Assembly: GCA_038237245.1 (NCBI GenBank)
Contig: JBBRYY010000022.1
Span: forward strand, 1 to 37,590
Direction: 5' to 3'
Length of the DNA: 37,590 nucleotides
From: FEN-1250 sp038237245
GTDB taxonomy: Bacteria; Gemmatimonadota; Gemmatimonadetes; Gemmatimonadales; Gemmatimonadaceae
Shown here: positions 16,557 through 24,270 of the stretch, piece by piece
How positions within the stretch are numbered: position 1 is the first letter of the stretch
How the letters are laid out: each line of letters begins with the position of its first letter
Notes under the pieces: generated by a model
The model's input: only the letters and a program-made list of their open reading frames with translations
The model's database searches: none
Told to the model about the DNA's origin: nothing
Position numbers and translations under genes: made by a program

Positions 16557-16898
16557 ATGCCGGTAATCGCGAAGACGGCGTTACTGCTGATCGGGTCGAA
16601 CTGCTTCATGACTTTTGCGTGGTACGCGCACTTGAAGAATCTGCACAACAAGCCGCTGTACGTCGCGATCCTCGTGAGCTGGGGAATCGCGCTGTTCGAG
16701 TACGCGCTCCAGGTGCCGGCGAATCGCATCGGCAGCACACAGCTCGAGCTGGGGCAGCTCAAGATCATGCAGGAGGTGATCACGCTCGCGGTGTTCGTGC
16801 CGTTCGCGGCTCTGTACATGAAGGAGCCGGTCAAGCTCAACTATCTGTGGGCGGCGCTGTGCATGGCGGGGGCGGTGTACTTCGTGTTTCGGCGGTGA
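16557..16898 (+). CDS. DMT superfamily membrane protein (DUF486)
   Basis: A 113-residue, strongly hydrophobic protein with four membrane segments (about 4-19, 31-50, 68-88 and 93-110), matching the DUF486 family in length and sequence. Distinctive parts are NCFMTFAWYAHLKN near the start and LNYLWAALCMAGAVYF near the end. These are small EmrE-like drug/metabolite transporter relatives of unknown substrate, probably active as dimers in the inner membrane. It stands alone between a divergent exported protein and a lipoprotein 166 bp downstream. Confidence 0.9.
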   Translation: MPVIAKTALLLIGSNCFMTFAWYAHLKNLHNKPLYVAILVSWGIALFEYALQVPANRIGSTQLELGQLKIMQEVITLAVFVPFAALYMKEPVKLNYLWAALCMAGAVYFVFRR

Positions 16899-16918
16899 CG
16901 GGCTGGGATCGGGGGGCA

Positions 16919-16934
16919 AAGCCGAGCCCGGCTT
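16919..16934 (+). terminator. Possible hairpin after the DUF486 gene
   Basis: AAGCCG, a 4-base loop and CGGCTT form a perfect 6-bp stem 20 bp past the DUF486 stop. No T-run follows. Termination is plausible but weakly supported. A TTGACA hexamer starts at 16933, overlapping the stem. Confidence 0.3.
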
Positions 16935-16961
16935 GACAGGACGGCGGGCTCTTCCAACTGT
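16933..16961 (+). promoter_or_regulatory. Possible promoter before the lipoprotein gene
   Basis: A perfect TTGACA hexamer at 16933-16938 is the best -35 match in this intergenic stretch. At the ideal 17-bp spacing the -10 position reads AACTGT, a poor match. It lies about 104 bp before the GTG of the lipoprotein gene. Confidence 0.28.
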
Positions 16962-17064
16962 GTGAGTACCGAGTCAACGGGAATTCAAACGGCGGACGGG
17001 CTGATGGTCACACTCACGAGCGCGCCCTTCGTCTCCGTCGGCGACACGCCGGTGGCGAACTAGC

Positions 17065-17550
17065 GTGGCGCACCGTCATCGCAGTGCGTGGCCTCCCGTT
17101 TTTCGGTGCGCGATCTGTACGACTGTCTTCTCGCTCGCTGCGTGCTCGTCGACCACCGAGCCGGGAGCTGGGGGCTTTCGCTCGAGCATCTCGGTGACAC
17201 CGCAAGCGACCGTCGTCGGAGGAACCGTCGATGCCGTCTGGACGATTCAGAACACGAGCGAGCACACAGTAGTTCGGGACTTCAATCCATTCGGAGCTCA
17301 GGGCTATTTCCTGATGGTCACGACGACCGACAGCACGGTGCTGAGCAATCACGGGCGCGACGTCGAGGTGATCCAGGGCCACACCCTGACGCTCGCCCCG
17401 CACGCCAAGATGTCGATGACGGCGCACTTCGATGCGCTAACCGCTGGCTCGGCGAGGGTCACTGGATGCCTCCCGCCCGACAGTGCGCAAACGAACGATA
17501 TCTGGAACTGCATTTCGCAGACGGTGACAGTTCGGCCGCCGCCGATCTGA
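17065..17550 (+). CDS. Putative lipoprotein of unknown function
   Basis: A 161-residue protein starting at GTG 17065. The N-terminus has basic residues, a hydrophobic stretch and a lipobox LAAC with the Cys at residue 27, so it is probably a lipid-anchored envelope protein. The mature part looks like an all-beta immunoglobulin-like domain (about 35-130, with strand-like segments such as ATVVGGTVDAVWTIQN and FLMVTTTDSTVL). That fold is loosely reminiscent of BsuPI-type protease inhibitor domains. Two Cys near the end (in GCLPPDSAQ and NCISQT) could form a disulfide. The function is unknown. It converges on the amidohydrolase gene 69 bp further on. Confidence 0.7.
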   Translation: MAHRHRSAWPPVFRCAICTTVFSLAACSSTTEPGAGGFRSSISVTPQATVVGGTVDAVWTIQNTSEHTVVRDFNPFGAQGYFLMVTTTDSTVLSNHGRDVEVIQGHTLTLAPHAKMSMTAHFDALTAGSARVTGCLPPDSAQTNDIWNCISQTVTVRPPPI

Positions 17551-17569
17551 AGTAGTCGTCAGAGGTCTG

Positions 17570-17586
17570 CCTCGGTGTCGCCGAGG
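17570..17586. terminator. Hairpin between convergent genes
   Basis: CCTCGG, a 5-base loop and CCGAGG form a perfect 6-bp GC-rich stem between the stops of the lipoprotein and amidohydrolase genes. The position suits a bidirectional terminator, but there is no T-run on either side. Confidence 0.38.
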
Positions 17587-17618
17587 GCTACAGGCGCGCG
17601 ACACGATGCAGCGCGCTA

Positions 17619-18929
17619 TCAGTTCGTGACCGGCACCGCCGCATCCGACGACTTGAACACCTTGCCATCCTTCATCACGAACTGCACGTGCTCGAGCTGC
17701 GTGACGTCCTTCGTCGGATCGCCATTCATCGCGATGATGTCGGCGTACTTTCCCTTGCTGATCGAGCCGACCTTGTCGAGCACGCCGATCAGCTCCGCGC
17801 CGCCCATCGTCGCCGCCTGAATCGCCTGCATCGGCGTCATCCCGTACTTCACCATGTACGCGAATTCCTTGCCGGCATCCTTGTACGGACACACGGGCAC
17901 ATCGGTGGAGAACGCGATCTTCAAACCCGCCTGTACCGCCTTCCTGAACGCATTGTAGTGCGTCTCCGCAATCCCCTTGTTGTGCGCAAGGAAATCCGCG
18001 GGCTGATTCGGCTTGGCGACGATGCAGTCGTGCACGTCGAGGGTGGCCGAGTAGAAGGTGCCGCGCTCTTTCATCATGCGGATGGCTTCCTCGTCCAGAT
18101 ACGTGCCGTGCTCGATCGACGCGACGCCCGCGCGGATTGCGTTCTTGATGCCCTCGGCGCCGTGCGCATGCGCGGCGACCTTGAGGCCGAAGTTGTGCGC
18201 CTCCTCCACGGCGGCAGTGAGCTCCGCCGGCGTGAACTCCTGCGATTTCGTGTTGCTCCCATGCGTGAGCACCGCGCCGGTCGACAGCACCTTGATGACG
18301 TTCACTCCCTGCGCCGCGAGCAGTCGCACCTTCTGCCGCACCTCGTCCGGGCTGTTCGCCTCGCCGAACTTCATGTCCCACGGAAGAATCACGTCGGGGG
18401 AGATGCCCGTCATCGCGCCAGCGCCGCCGGTAATCGTGATGTACGCGCCGGCGACGTACATGCGCGGACCGGGGATATCGCCGCGCGCGATCGCATCGCG
18501 GAGCGCGACGTCGTTGAGCGCGCGGTATGTGCCGAGGTCGCGCACGGTGGTGAAGCCGGCCATCAGCGTCGCCTTCACACTCGGAATCGCGGCAAGCGCA
18601 ACCTCCGACGACGTGTGGAAGAGCACCGCGCGCGGATCGCCGTTGTCCTCGGCGAAAACGCCATCGGCTTCGTGCGTGTGGCTGTCGATGAGCCCCGGCA
18701 GCACCGTCATGTTCGAGAGATCGATGACCTTCGCGCCCGACGGAATCGCGAGTGACGGCCCGACCGCCTCGACCTTCCCGTCGCGCACGACGATGATCTG
18801 ATTGGTCGCGACGGTGCCCTTCTCGGTATCGACGAGCCTCCCCGCCTTGATGACGGTGACCTGCGCGGCGAGCGGCGCGACAGCGATGAGGACGGTGAGC
18901 GCGGCGACGGTGCGGAGGTTCGGCGACAT
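17619..18929 (-). CDS. Exported metal-dependent amidohydrolase (imidazolonepropionase/prolidase-like)
   Basis: A 436-residue protein with a signal peptide (about 7-22). All superfamily residues are in place: IDSHTHE (H84, H86), a likely carboxylated lysine in VIKVLSTG (K213), AAHAHG (H254), SIEHGT (H274) and FSTDVPVC (D343). Relatives include imidazolonepropionase-type and Xaa-Pro or Xaa-Arg dipeptidases described in marine and soil bacteria. A dipeptidase or cyclic amide hydrolase is likely, but the substrate is not visible. It stands alone, 164 bp from the ComM gene upstream on the same strand. Confidence 0.9.
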   Translation of the reverse strand: MSPNLRTVAALTVLIAVAPLAAQVTVIKAGRLVDTEKGTVATNQIIVVRDGKVEAVGPSLAIPSGAKVIDLSNMTVLPGLIDSHTHEADGVFAEDNGDPRAVLFHTSSEVALAAIPSVKATLMAGFTTVRDLGTYRALNDVALRDAIARGDIPGPRMYVAGAYITITGGAGAMTGISPDVILPWDMKFGEANSPDEVRQKVRLLAAQGVNVIKVLSTGAVLTHGSNTKSQEFTPAELTAAVEEAHNFGLKVAAHAHGAEGIKNAIRAGVASIEHGTYLDEEAIRMMKERGTFYSATLDVHDCIVAKPNQPADFLAHNKGIAETHYNAFRKAVQAGLKIAFSTDVPVCPYKDAGKEFAYMVKYGMTPMQAIQAATMGGAELIGVLDKVGSISKGKYADIIAMNGDPTKDVTQLEHVQFVMKDGKVFKSSDAAVPVTN

Positions 18930-19093
18930 GCGGTGCTCCGGGTGCGAAGGCGGGATGCGGGACGCGGGGGATGCGCGGGGAATCGCGCAGGCGCCCGGCG
19001 AGGGAGAATGTGGCGCGCCCGGCCTCGAAGCGCAAAGTCACTGCGCGCGCGGTGGGCAAAGGGTGGGTGCGTGACGGCTTTCGCGAGCCTCGA

Positions 19094-20632
19094 TCAGGAC
19101 GAGCTGGCGCTGTCCCCCATCGTCCGATAGCGCAGCGCCTCAGCCACATGCGGGATGTCGACGCCGCGCGACGCATCGAGATCAGCGATGGTGCGCGCGA
19201 CGCGCAGCACACGATGGTAGCCGCGCGCGGTGAGGCCGAGCCGCTCTGCTGCGCTCGTGAGCAATGCGCGCGCGTCAGTGGAGAGCACGCCCAGCGATTG
19301 GAGAGAGCGCGCCGGCACGTGCGCATTTACGGTGGTCTCTCCACCGGCGGCGTAGCGCGCGTGTTGGCGGGCGCGCGCGAGCTCGACGCGCGCGCGAATG
19401 TCGTCCGATCGCTCGCCGGCGCCGCCGGCGGCGAGCGCCGTGAGCGCGAGCGCGCCAACAGGAACGTGCATGTCGACGCGGTCGCGCATCGGCCCCGAAA
19501 GTCGCGCGCGGTACTTCGCGATCTCGGCCGCCGCGCACGAGCACGCGTGTGCGCCGTCGCCCGCATTGCCGCACGGACAGGGATTCATCGCGCCAACCAG
19601 CGTGAAGCGCGCCGGAAAGGCGACCGCAAGCGCCGCGCGCGCGATGACGACGCGACCGTCCTCCATCGGCTGTCGGAGCGACTCGACGACGTGCCGGCGG
19701 AATTCGAGGAGCTCGTCGAGGAAGAGAATCCCGTGGTGCGCGAGACTAACCTCGCCGGGACGCGGCGGATTGCCGCCGCCGATCAGTCCCGCGTCCGAGA
19801 TCGTGTGATGCGGCGCGCGGAATGGGCGCGCCACCACGCGCGGGTCGCCCGGCGCGAGCACGCCGGCCACCGAATGAATCGCCGTCACATCGAGCGCCTC
19901 CGACTCCGTCAGCGCCGGCAGAATGCTCGGCAGCCGCCGCGCGAGCATCGTTTTCCCTGCACCGGGTGGCCCCACCATGACCACGTTGTGTCCCCCCGCG
20001 GCAGCGATCTCGAGCGCACGCTTCGCCGTCTCCTGTCCCACCACATCAGCGAAGTCGAGCGCCTCGCGCGCGCTCGCGGGCGCGCGAGGCGACGGCTCAG
20101 CGCGTGCGAGCTCATCGCGACGTAACGCGGCGACGAGCTCGCGCAGCGATGCCGGCGCGGCGAGCGGCGTCGCGCCCACGAGCGACGCCTCGGCCACATT
20201 CGCCGGCGGGAGCACGAGCGTACGCGCGGGCGCATCGCGGAGCTGCGCCACTCGACGCGAGACGGGAAGCGCGCCGCGCATCGCGCGCAGCGTGCCATCG
20301 AGTCCGAGCTCTCCCACGGCCACGATACGCGCGACGGAGTCCGCGCGGAGCTGCCCCGTGGCGACGAGGATGCCGAGCGCGATGGGGAGGTCGAATGCGG
20401 TTCCCTCCTTTCGCCGGTCGGCCGGCGCGAGATTGATCGTGAAGCGCTTCGGAGGCACCACGAATCCGGAATTGACGAGCGCCGCGCCGACGCGCTCGCG
20501 ACTCTCCCTCACCGCGCCAGCGGGAAGCCCCACGATGGTCCACTGCGGTAGCCCCTGCGCCGCATCGACCTCGACGGTCACATCGTAGGCCTCGATGCCG
20601 AGGACGGCGGCGGAGTGGATGGCGGCGAGCAT
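19094..20632 (-). CDS. comM: ComM/YifB family AAA ATPase (Mg chelatase-like)
   Basis: A 512-residue protein with the three parts of the family. The N-terminal domain with a LonC-like fold covers about residues 1-170. The AAA+ domain has Walker A GPPGAGKT (221-228), Walker B GILFLDELLEF (about 301-311) and a NPCPCGNAGDG segment. The C-terminal Mg-chelatase-type domain includes TARGYHRVLRVARTIADL. In naturally competent bacteria ComM is a helicase that promotes branch migration during integration of taken-up DNA. Many non-competent species also carry it. The gene is isolated, with a divergent glycosyltransferase gene 191 bp away, so no operon partner helps assign the role here. Confidence 0.93.
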   Translation of the reverse strand: MLAAIHSAAVLGIEAYDVTVEVDAAQGLPQWTIVGLPAGAVRESRERVGAALVNSGFVVPPKRFTINLAPADRRKEGTAFDLPIALGILVATGQLRADSVARIVAVGELGLDGTLRAMRGALPVSRRVAQLRDAPARTLVLPPANVAEASLVGATPLAAPASLRELVAALRRDELARAEPSPRAPASAREALDFADVVGQETAKRALEIAAAGGHNVVMVGPPGAGKTMLARRLPSILPALTESEALDVTAIHSVAGVLAPGDPRVVARPFRAPHHTISDAGLIGGGNPPRPGEVSLAHHGILFLDELLEFRRHVVESLRQPMEDGRVVIARAALAVAFPARFTLVGAMNPCPCGNAGDGAHACSCAAAEIAKYRARLSGPMRDRVDMHVPVGALALTALAAGGAGERSDDIRARVELARARQHARYAAGGETTVNAHVPARSLQSLGVLSTDARALLTSAAERLGLTARGYHRVLRVARTIADLDASRGVDIPHVAEALRYRTMGDSASSS

Positions 20633-20823
20633 GCGCGAGGGTACGTGCGTGCGCGCGAGCTACATCATCGCGCGCTTTCGCGCGGAAGCATCGCGCGGCG
20701 AAACTACTTCTGTTCTCCTCTATACCGACTGCCGAGCGCTGCCCGCCCCGGATCGATCCGAACGCCGCGATTGCGCCGCGCGCATCCGCGTGACATGTCT
20801 CCCGCAACAACTGTCCATACATC
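20633..20823. promoter_or_regulatory. Divergent intergenic region between comM and the glycosyltransferase gene
   Basis: This 191-bp stretch must carry promoters in both directions. A TATACC at 20721-20726 and the locally AT-richer run around 20700-20730 are the only candidates I can see. There is no convincing -35 box or Shine-Dalgarno before the plus-strand ATG at 20824. Confidence 0.25.
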
Positions 20824-22869
20824 ATGCGCTCCTCGCCTCCCGAATCGTCTCGCAGCGACCTGTCGCTCACGCCGATACTCGCCGCTATTACTCTGGCCGC
20901 ACTCGGATTTCTTCCGATCGCGAACTGGATTCGCGGTGGACACGACGCGCCGTGGTACGGGGCGGTCGCGAGCGGCTGGGTCACCGGCACCACGATCGTC
21001 GCTGGCACCGGCATCGTATTCGCCATCCTCTCGCGACGGTTTGCATTCCTCTGGACGGAGGGTGCGCTTGACGGCCTGGTCGAGCGCCACCACGATCACC
21101 CGAATCGCTTCGCTCTCGCGCTCGCGCTGTTGGCGCTCGCGGCATACGCGTTGGTGGCACAATGGGTGTTCAGTGGCCGCCCGCTGTTGATCGATGAGCT
21201 CACCGAGGTGCTGCAGGCACAGATCTTCGCTCGGGGCAGGTTGTGGCAGCACGTGGCTCCGCATCCCGAGTTCTTTTCGTCGATGCTCGTTGCCGATTTC
21301 CAAGGCCGGCATTTCGCGCACTTTCCGGCCGGCGGCCCCGCGATGCTGGTTCCCGGAGTGCTGCTGGGTGCCACCTGGCTCGTGGATCCCATTTGCGGCG
21401 CAATCGCCGTCTTTGCCTTTGCGACATTCGCTCGTGTGGCGGAGCCGCGGCCGGGCGTGGTGATCGGAGCCACGATCCTCTTCGCCTTCGCTCCATTCAT
21501 GCTCTTCATGTCCGGCTCGCACATGAACGAGGTATCCGCGCTCATGTGGATCACGATCGCCGTGGCGGCGATGGCGCGCGTGCTCACCTCGACCGCGCCT
21601 CGCCCGGCACTCTCGCTCCTGTGTGGCCTGGCGTTCGGATGCGCGGCGACGATACGGCCGGCCGATGCTCTCGCATTCGCGCTGCCGGCCGGTGCATGGT
21701 TTCTCGTGCGCGCGCTGAGGAATCCGCGGCGCTGGGACGATGCGCTCGCAGCTGCTCTCGGCGTCGCCGCGCCGCTCGCGCTGCTGATGTGGGTGAACCG
21801 GCAGACGACGGGTAGCGCCACACTCCTCGGATACGAGTTGCTCTGGGGAAAAAACAACGGGCTCGGTTTTCATTCCGCGCCGGGACGAATGGCGCACACG
21901 CCCGCACGAGGATTGGAGCTGATCAATCTCTACCTGCTCCAACTTCAGAACTATCTCTTCGAAGCGCCCATGCCATCGCTGCTTCCGGCGATCGCTTCGC
22001 TGGCACTCACGCGGCGGTTTCACGCATTGGACAGGTATCTGGTCGCGAGCGGCAGCATCCTCCTCGCTCTGTACTTCTCCTTCTGGGCCAATGGCTTCTA
22101 CCTCGGCCCGCGCTACGTGTACCCGTTGTTGCCGGCGCTCGCACTGTTCACGGCTCGCGTCTTCCCCCTGGTGCGCGAGCGGCTGGGCGCGGGATTGCCG
22201 TATCGCGCCACAGTGTACGGCGGCGTGTGCGCGACGCTCCTCGCGGTGACCACACTCATCCCGCTGCGCGCGAGACAGTACCGCAACTCGGAGATCACCA
22301 TGCGCTGGGACGCCGACAGCGCGGCGGCATCCGCCGGAGTGGCGCACTCATTGGTGCTCGTGCGTGTGAGCTGGGGCGCTCAGAGTCTCGCCCGACTGTG
22401 GGCGATCGGAGTGCCGCGCAGTGAATCGGAGCTCATCTATCGCAGCGTGGATGCCTGCATGCTCGCAGAACGGCTCGACTCGCTCGAGACGGATTCTGCA
22501 CGAGGCGCGGCCGCCGTTGCGCGTCTGCAGCCTCTCCTCGGCGACTCCAGCCGGCTGATTGCGTCGCCGTTCTCGCCGGATACGAGCGAGCGGTTCATGC
22601 CAGGAGCCGATTACTCGGCGAGCTGCAAAGCGCGCATCATCGCCGATCGCGAGGGCTTCACGCTGCTTCCGCCGCTGCTGCTCGAGCACGGTGGCGGAAA
22701 TATCTACGCGCGCGATCTGGGCGAGCGTGATTCGGTGCTCATTCGCGCGCATCCCGACCGCCCGGTCTATCTGCTCCGCCCCGCGTCGACACGCATCGGT
22801 GAGTCACCGCGCTTCTACCCGCTTCCGCGCGACTCGGTGATGCGCGCGTGGGCGCACGCGGGACGCTGA
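20824..22869 (+). CDS. GT-C-type polytopic membrane glycosyltransferase-like protein
   Basis: A 681-residue protein. The first two thirds (about 17-450) hold 10-12 hydrophobic segments, and the last 200 residues or so form a soluble domain. An Asp-Glu pair (D124, E125) in a LLIDELTEVLQAQ segment follows the third hydrophobic segment, which is where GT-C enzymes carry the acidic motif used in catalysis. A long loop with HPEFFSSMLVADFQGRHFAHFP follows. GT-C enzymes transfer sugars from lipid-linked donors on the periplasmic face. The particular sugar and acceptor are unknown, and no polysaccharide genes flank it. It converges on the lipoprotein gene 60 bp downstream. Confidence 0.75.
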   Translation: MRSSPPESSRSDLSLTPILAAITLAALGFLPIANWIRGGHDAPWYGAVASGWVTGTTIVAGTGIVFAILSRRFAFLWTEGALDGLVERHHDHPNRFALALALLALAAYALVAQWVFSGRPLLIDELTEVLQAQIFARGRLWQHVAPHPEFFSSMLVADFQGRHFAHFPAGGPAMLVPGVLLGATWLVDPICGAIAVFAFATFARVAEPRPGVVIGATILFAFAPFMLFMSGSHMNEVSALMWITIAVAAMARVLTSTAPRPALSLLCGLAFGCAATIRPADALAFALPAGAWFLVRALRNPRRWDDALAAALGVAAPLALLMWVNRQTTGSATLLGYELLWGKNNGLGFHSAPGRMAHTPARGLELINLYLLQLQNYLFEAPMPSLLPAIASLALTRRFHALDRYLVASGSILLALYFSFWANGFYLGPRYVYPLLPALALFTARVFPLVRERLGAGLPYRATVYGGVCATLLAVTTLIPLRARQYRNSEITMRWDADSAAASAGVAHSLVLVRVSWGAQSLARLWAIGVPRSESELIYRSVDACMLAERLDSLETDSARGAAAVARLQPLLGDSSRLIASPFSPDTSERFMPGADYSASCKARIIADREGFTLLPPLLLEHGGGNIYARDLGERDSVLIRAHPDRPVYLLRPASTRIGESPRFYPLPRDSVMRAWAHAGR

Positions 22870-22929
22870 CCGCGATCGTCGACTGAGGAAGCCGTCTCGC
22901 GTACGCCCGCTACCTCCCGTGCTCGCCCG

Positions 22930-24270
22930 CTACTGATACATGATGAACAGCGGCACCGGGTCCATCTCCATCACCTGCGCCGGCGTCAGGATCGGCTTGT
23001 CGTTCTTGTAGAACAGCTTGAACCCCGCGAACTGCACCGGCCGGTCGTGCACGTACGCCTTGTACGATCCGTACTTGAGCCTCGGCGGACCGAAGCCATC
23101 CATGTCGATCACGATCTGCACGCGGGGATCGAGCTTGATCTTCTGATGGTTCGACAGCATCGGCGTCGTGAAGCGATGCACGATCAGCATCTTCGGCGGC
23201 AGCTTGAGCGAGTCCACCAGCGCCGCAAGCACCGTCGACACCGCGTTGACGTCCGCCGCATCGATGCGTCCGATCACCTTCCCGGGAATCTTCTTCGTGC
23301 CGATCGAGAATTCGGGATCGAGCGCGAGATGCACGTACGGCTTCGCGAGATATTTCATGAGCGGCGCCATCTCCACTGCCATCGTGCTGCGCCCCGTCTG
23401 GATGTCGAGGATGACCAGATAGTGGTGCTTCTCCGCCCACCCCATCACGCGAGCGATCAGCGTGTCGGGCATCCGCGCGCGATAGAGTCCGCTCTTCCCC
23501 GGCCCCGCCTGCGCCACCGTGGCGATGAGCTCGAGCGCCGGCAGCGCGGGGCGCCCGCTATCGACTGCCGCATACGCCGCGGCCTGCTTCGCAAGCCGCG
23601 CGAGCATCGAGTCGGGGTTGATCTCGCCGAGAATCCCCATGCGCTTGGACATGGGATTGCCATAGTAGGCCACCACTCGGCATCCAGGGAAGAGCGATCC
23701 CGGGAGGCGGCGCGTCGCCGCCGAGTCGGTCTGCTGCGCGATCACTTTCAGCGAATCGGCGTGCACCTTCGCGCGTGCGCGCGCGAGCGAGTCCGCGTGC
23801 GCCGCGCGCGGCGACTTCGGCGCGCCTGAAACGCTGTCGTTGCTCGCAGCGCGTGCAACTCGCTTCGCATCTGCGCGCATCGTGTCTGCGCGCGTCGCCG
23901 TCGAGCTGTCCCGAGCGCCACTCGAATCGCGCCACCCGCCAATCAGGTGTGCAGGCTCCGCACCCGGATGCAGGCTGAGCGCCGCCATGTGCATCGAGTC
24001 GTCCTTCGCGCGCTTCACGCTATCCGCATGTGTCTTCGGCGCCGTCACCACCCGCGCTGCCTTCCGCGGCACCGGCAGCCCGCCCTGCGCGCACACGGCG
24101 GGCACAGTGAACCCCGTCGAGTCCCTCGCCGCTGCTACGCGCGCCGCCGCCACTCCCTCCGCAACAACCCGAGCCGAGTCCGCCCTCGACGCCCTCGCAT
24201 CCCGCGCATCCTGGCACGCCACGATCATCGCGACGCCCACTACCATCGCGCGCATTCCAAATCTCATCAC
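22930..24270 (-). CDS. Repeat-rich lipoprotein of unknown function
   Basis: A 446-residue protein. A lipobox (IVAC, Cys at residue 19) follows a hydrophobic start, so it is probably lipid-anchored. Residues of about 20-195 form a low-complexity linker rich in Ala, Arg, Asp and Ser, with recurring HADS/ADS units (for example THADSVKR, AHADSLAR, VHADSLKV). The C-terminal domain of about 250 residues begins at a FPGCRVVAYYGNP segment. It contains alternating strand-helix patterns (HYLVILDIQTG, YVHLALDPEFSIG, RVQIVIDMDGFG) that suggest a TIM-barrel-like fold, perhaps a sugar hydrolase relative, but I cannot name a family. The start overlaps the stop of the AsnC-like gene by ATGA. Confidence 0.75.
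   Translation of the reverse strand: MMRFGMRAMVVGVAMIVACQDARDARASRADSARVVAEGVAAARVAAARDSTGFTVPAVCAQGGLPVPRKAARVVTAPKTHADSVKRAKDDSMHMAALSLHPGAEPAHLIGGWRDSSGARDSSTATRADTMRADAKRVARAASNDSVSGAPKSPRAAHADSLARARAKVHADSLKVIAQQTDSAATRRLPGSLFPGCRVVAYYGNPMSKRMGILGEINPDSMLARLAKQAAAYAAVDSGRPALPALELIATVAQAGPGKSGLYRARMPDTLIARVMGWAEKHHYLVILDIQTGRSTMAVEMAPLMKYLAKPYVHLALDPEFSIGTKKIPGKVIGRIDAADVNAVSTVLAALVDSLKLPPKMLIVHRFTTPMLSNHQKIKLDPRVQIVIDMDGFGPPRLKYGSYKAYVHDRPVQFAGFKLFYKNDKPILTPAQVMEMDPVPLFIMYQ

Noticed and set aside
20704..22347. A 547-residue open frame on the minus strand
   Set aside because: It lies opposite the GT-C membrane protein gene, and its composition (Arg, Glu, His, Gln rich, no hydrophobic core) is that of an antisense shadow.
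22895..22940. A repeated GCCCGCTAC between the convergent glycosyltransferase and lipoprotein genes
   Set aside because: Two copies of a 9-base GC-rich word within 30 bp are too little to call a functional repeat.
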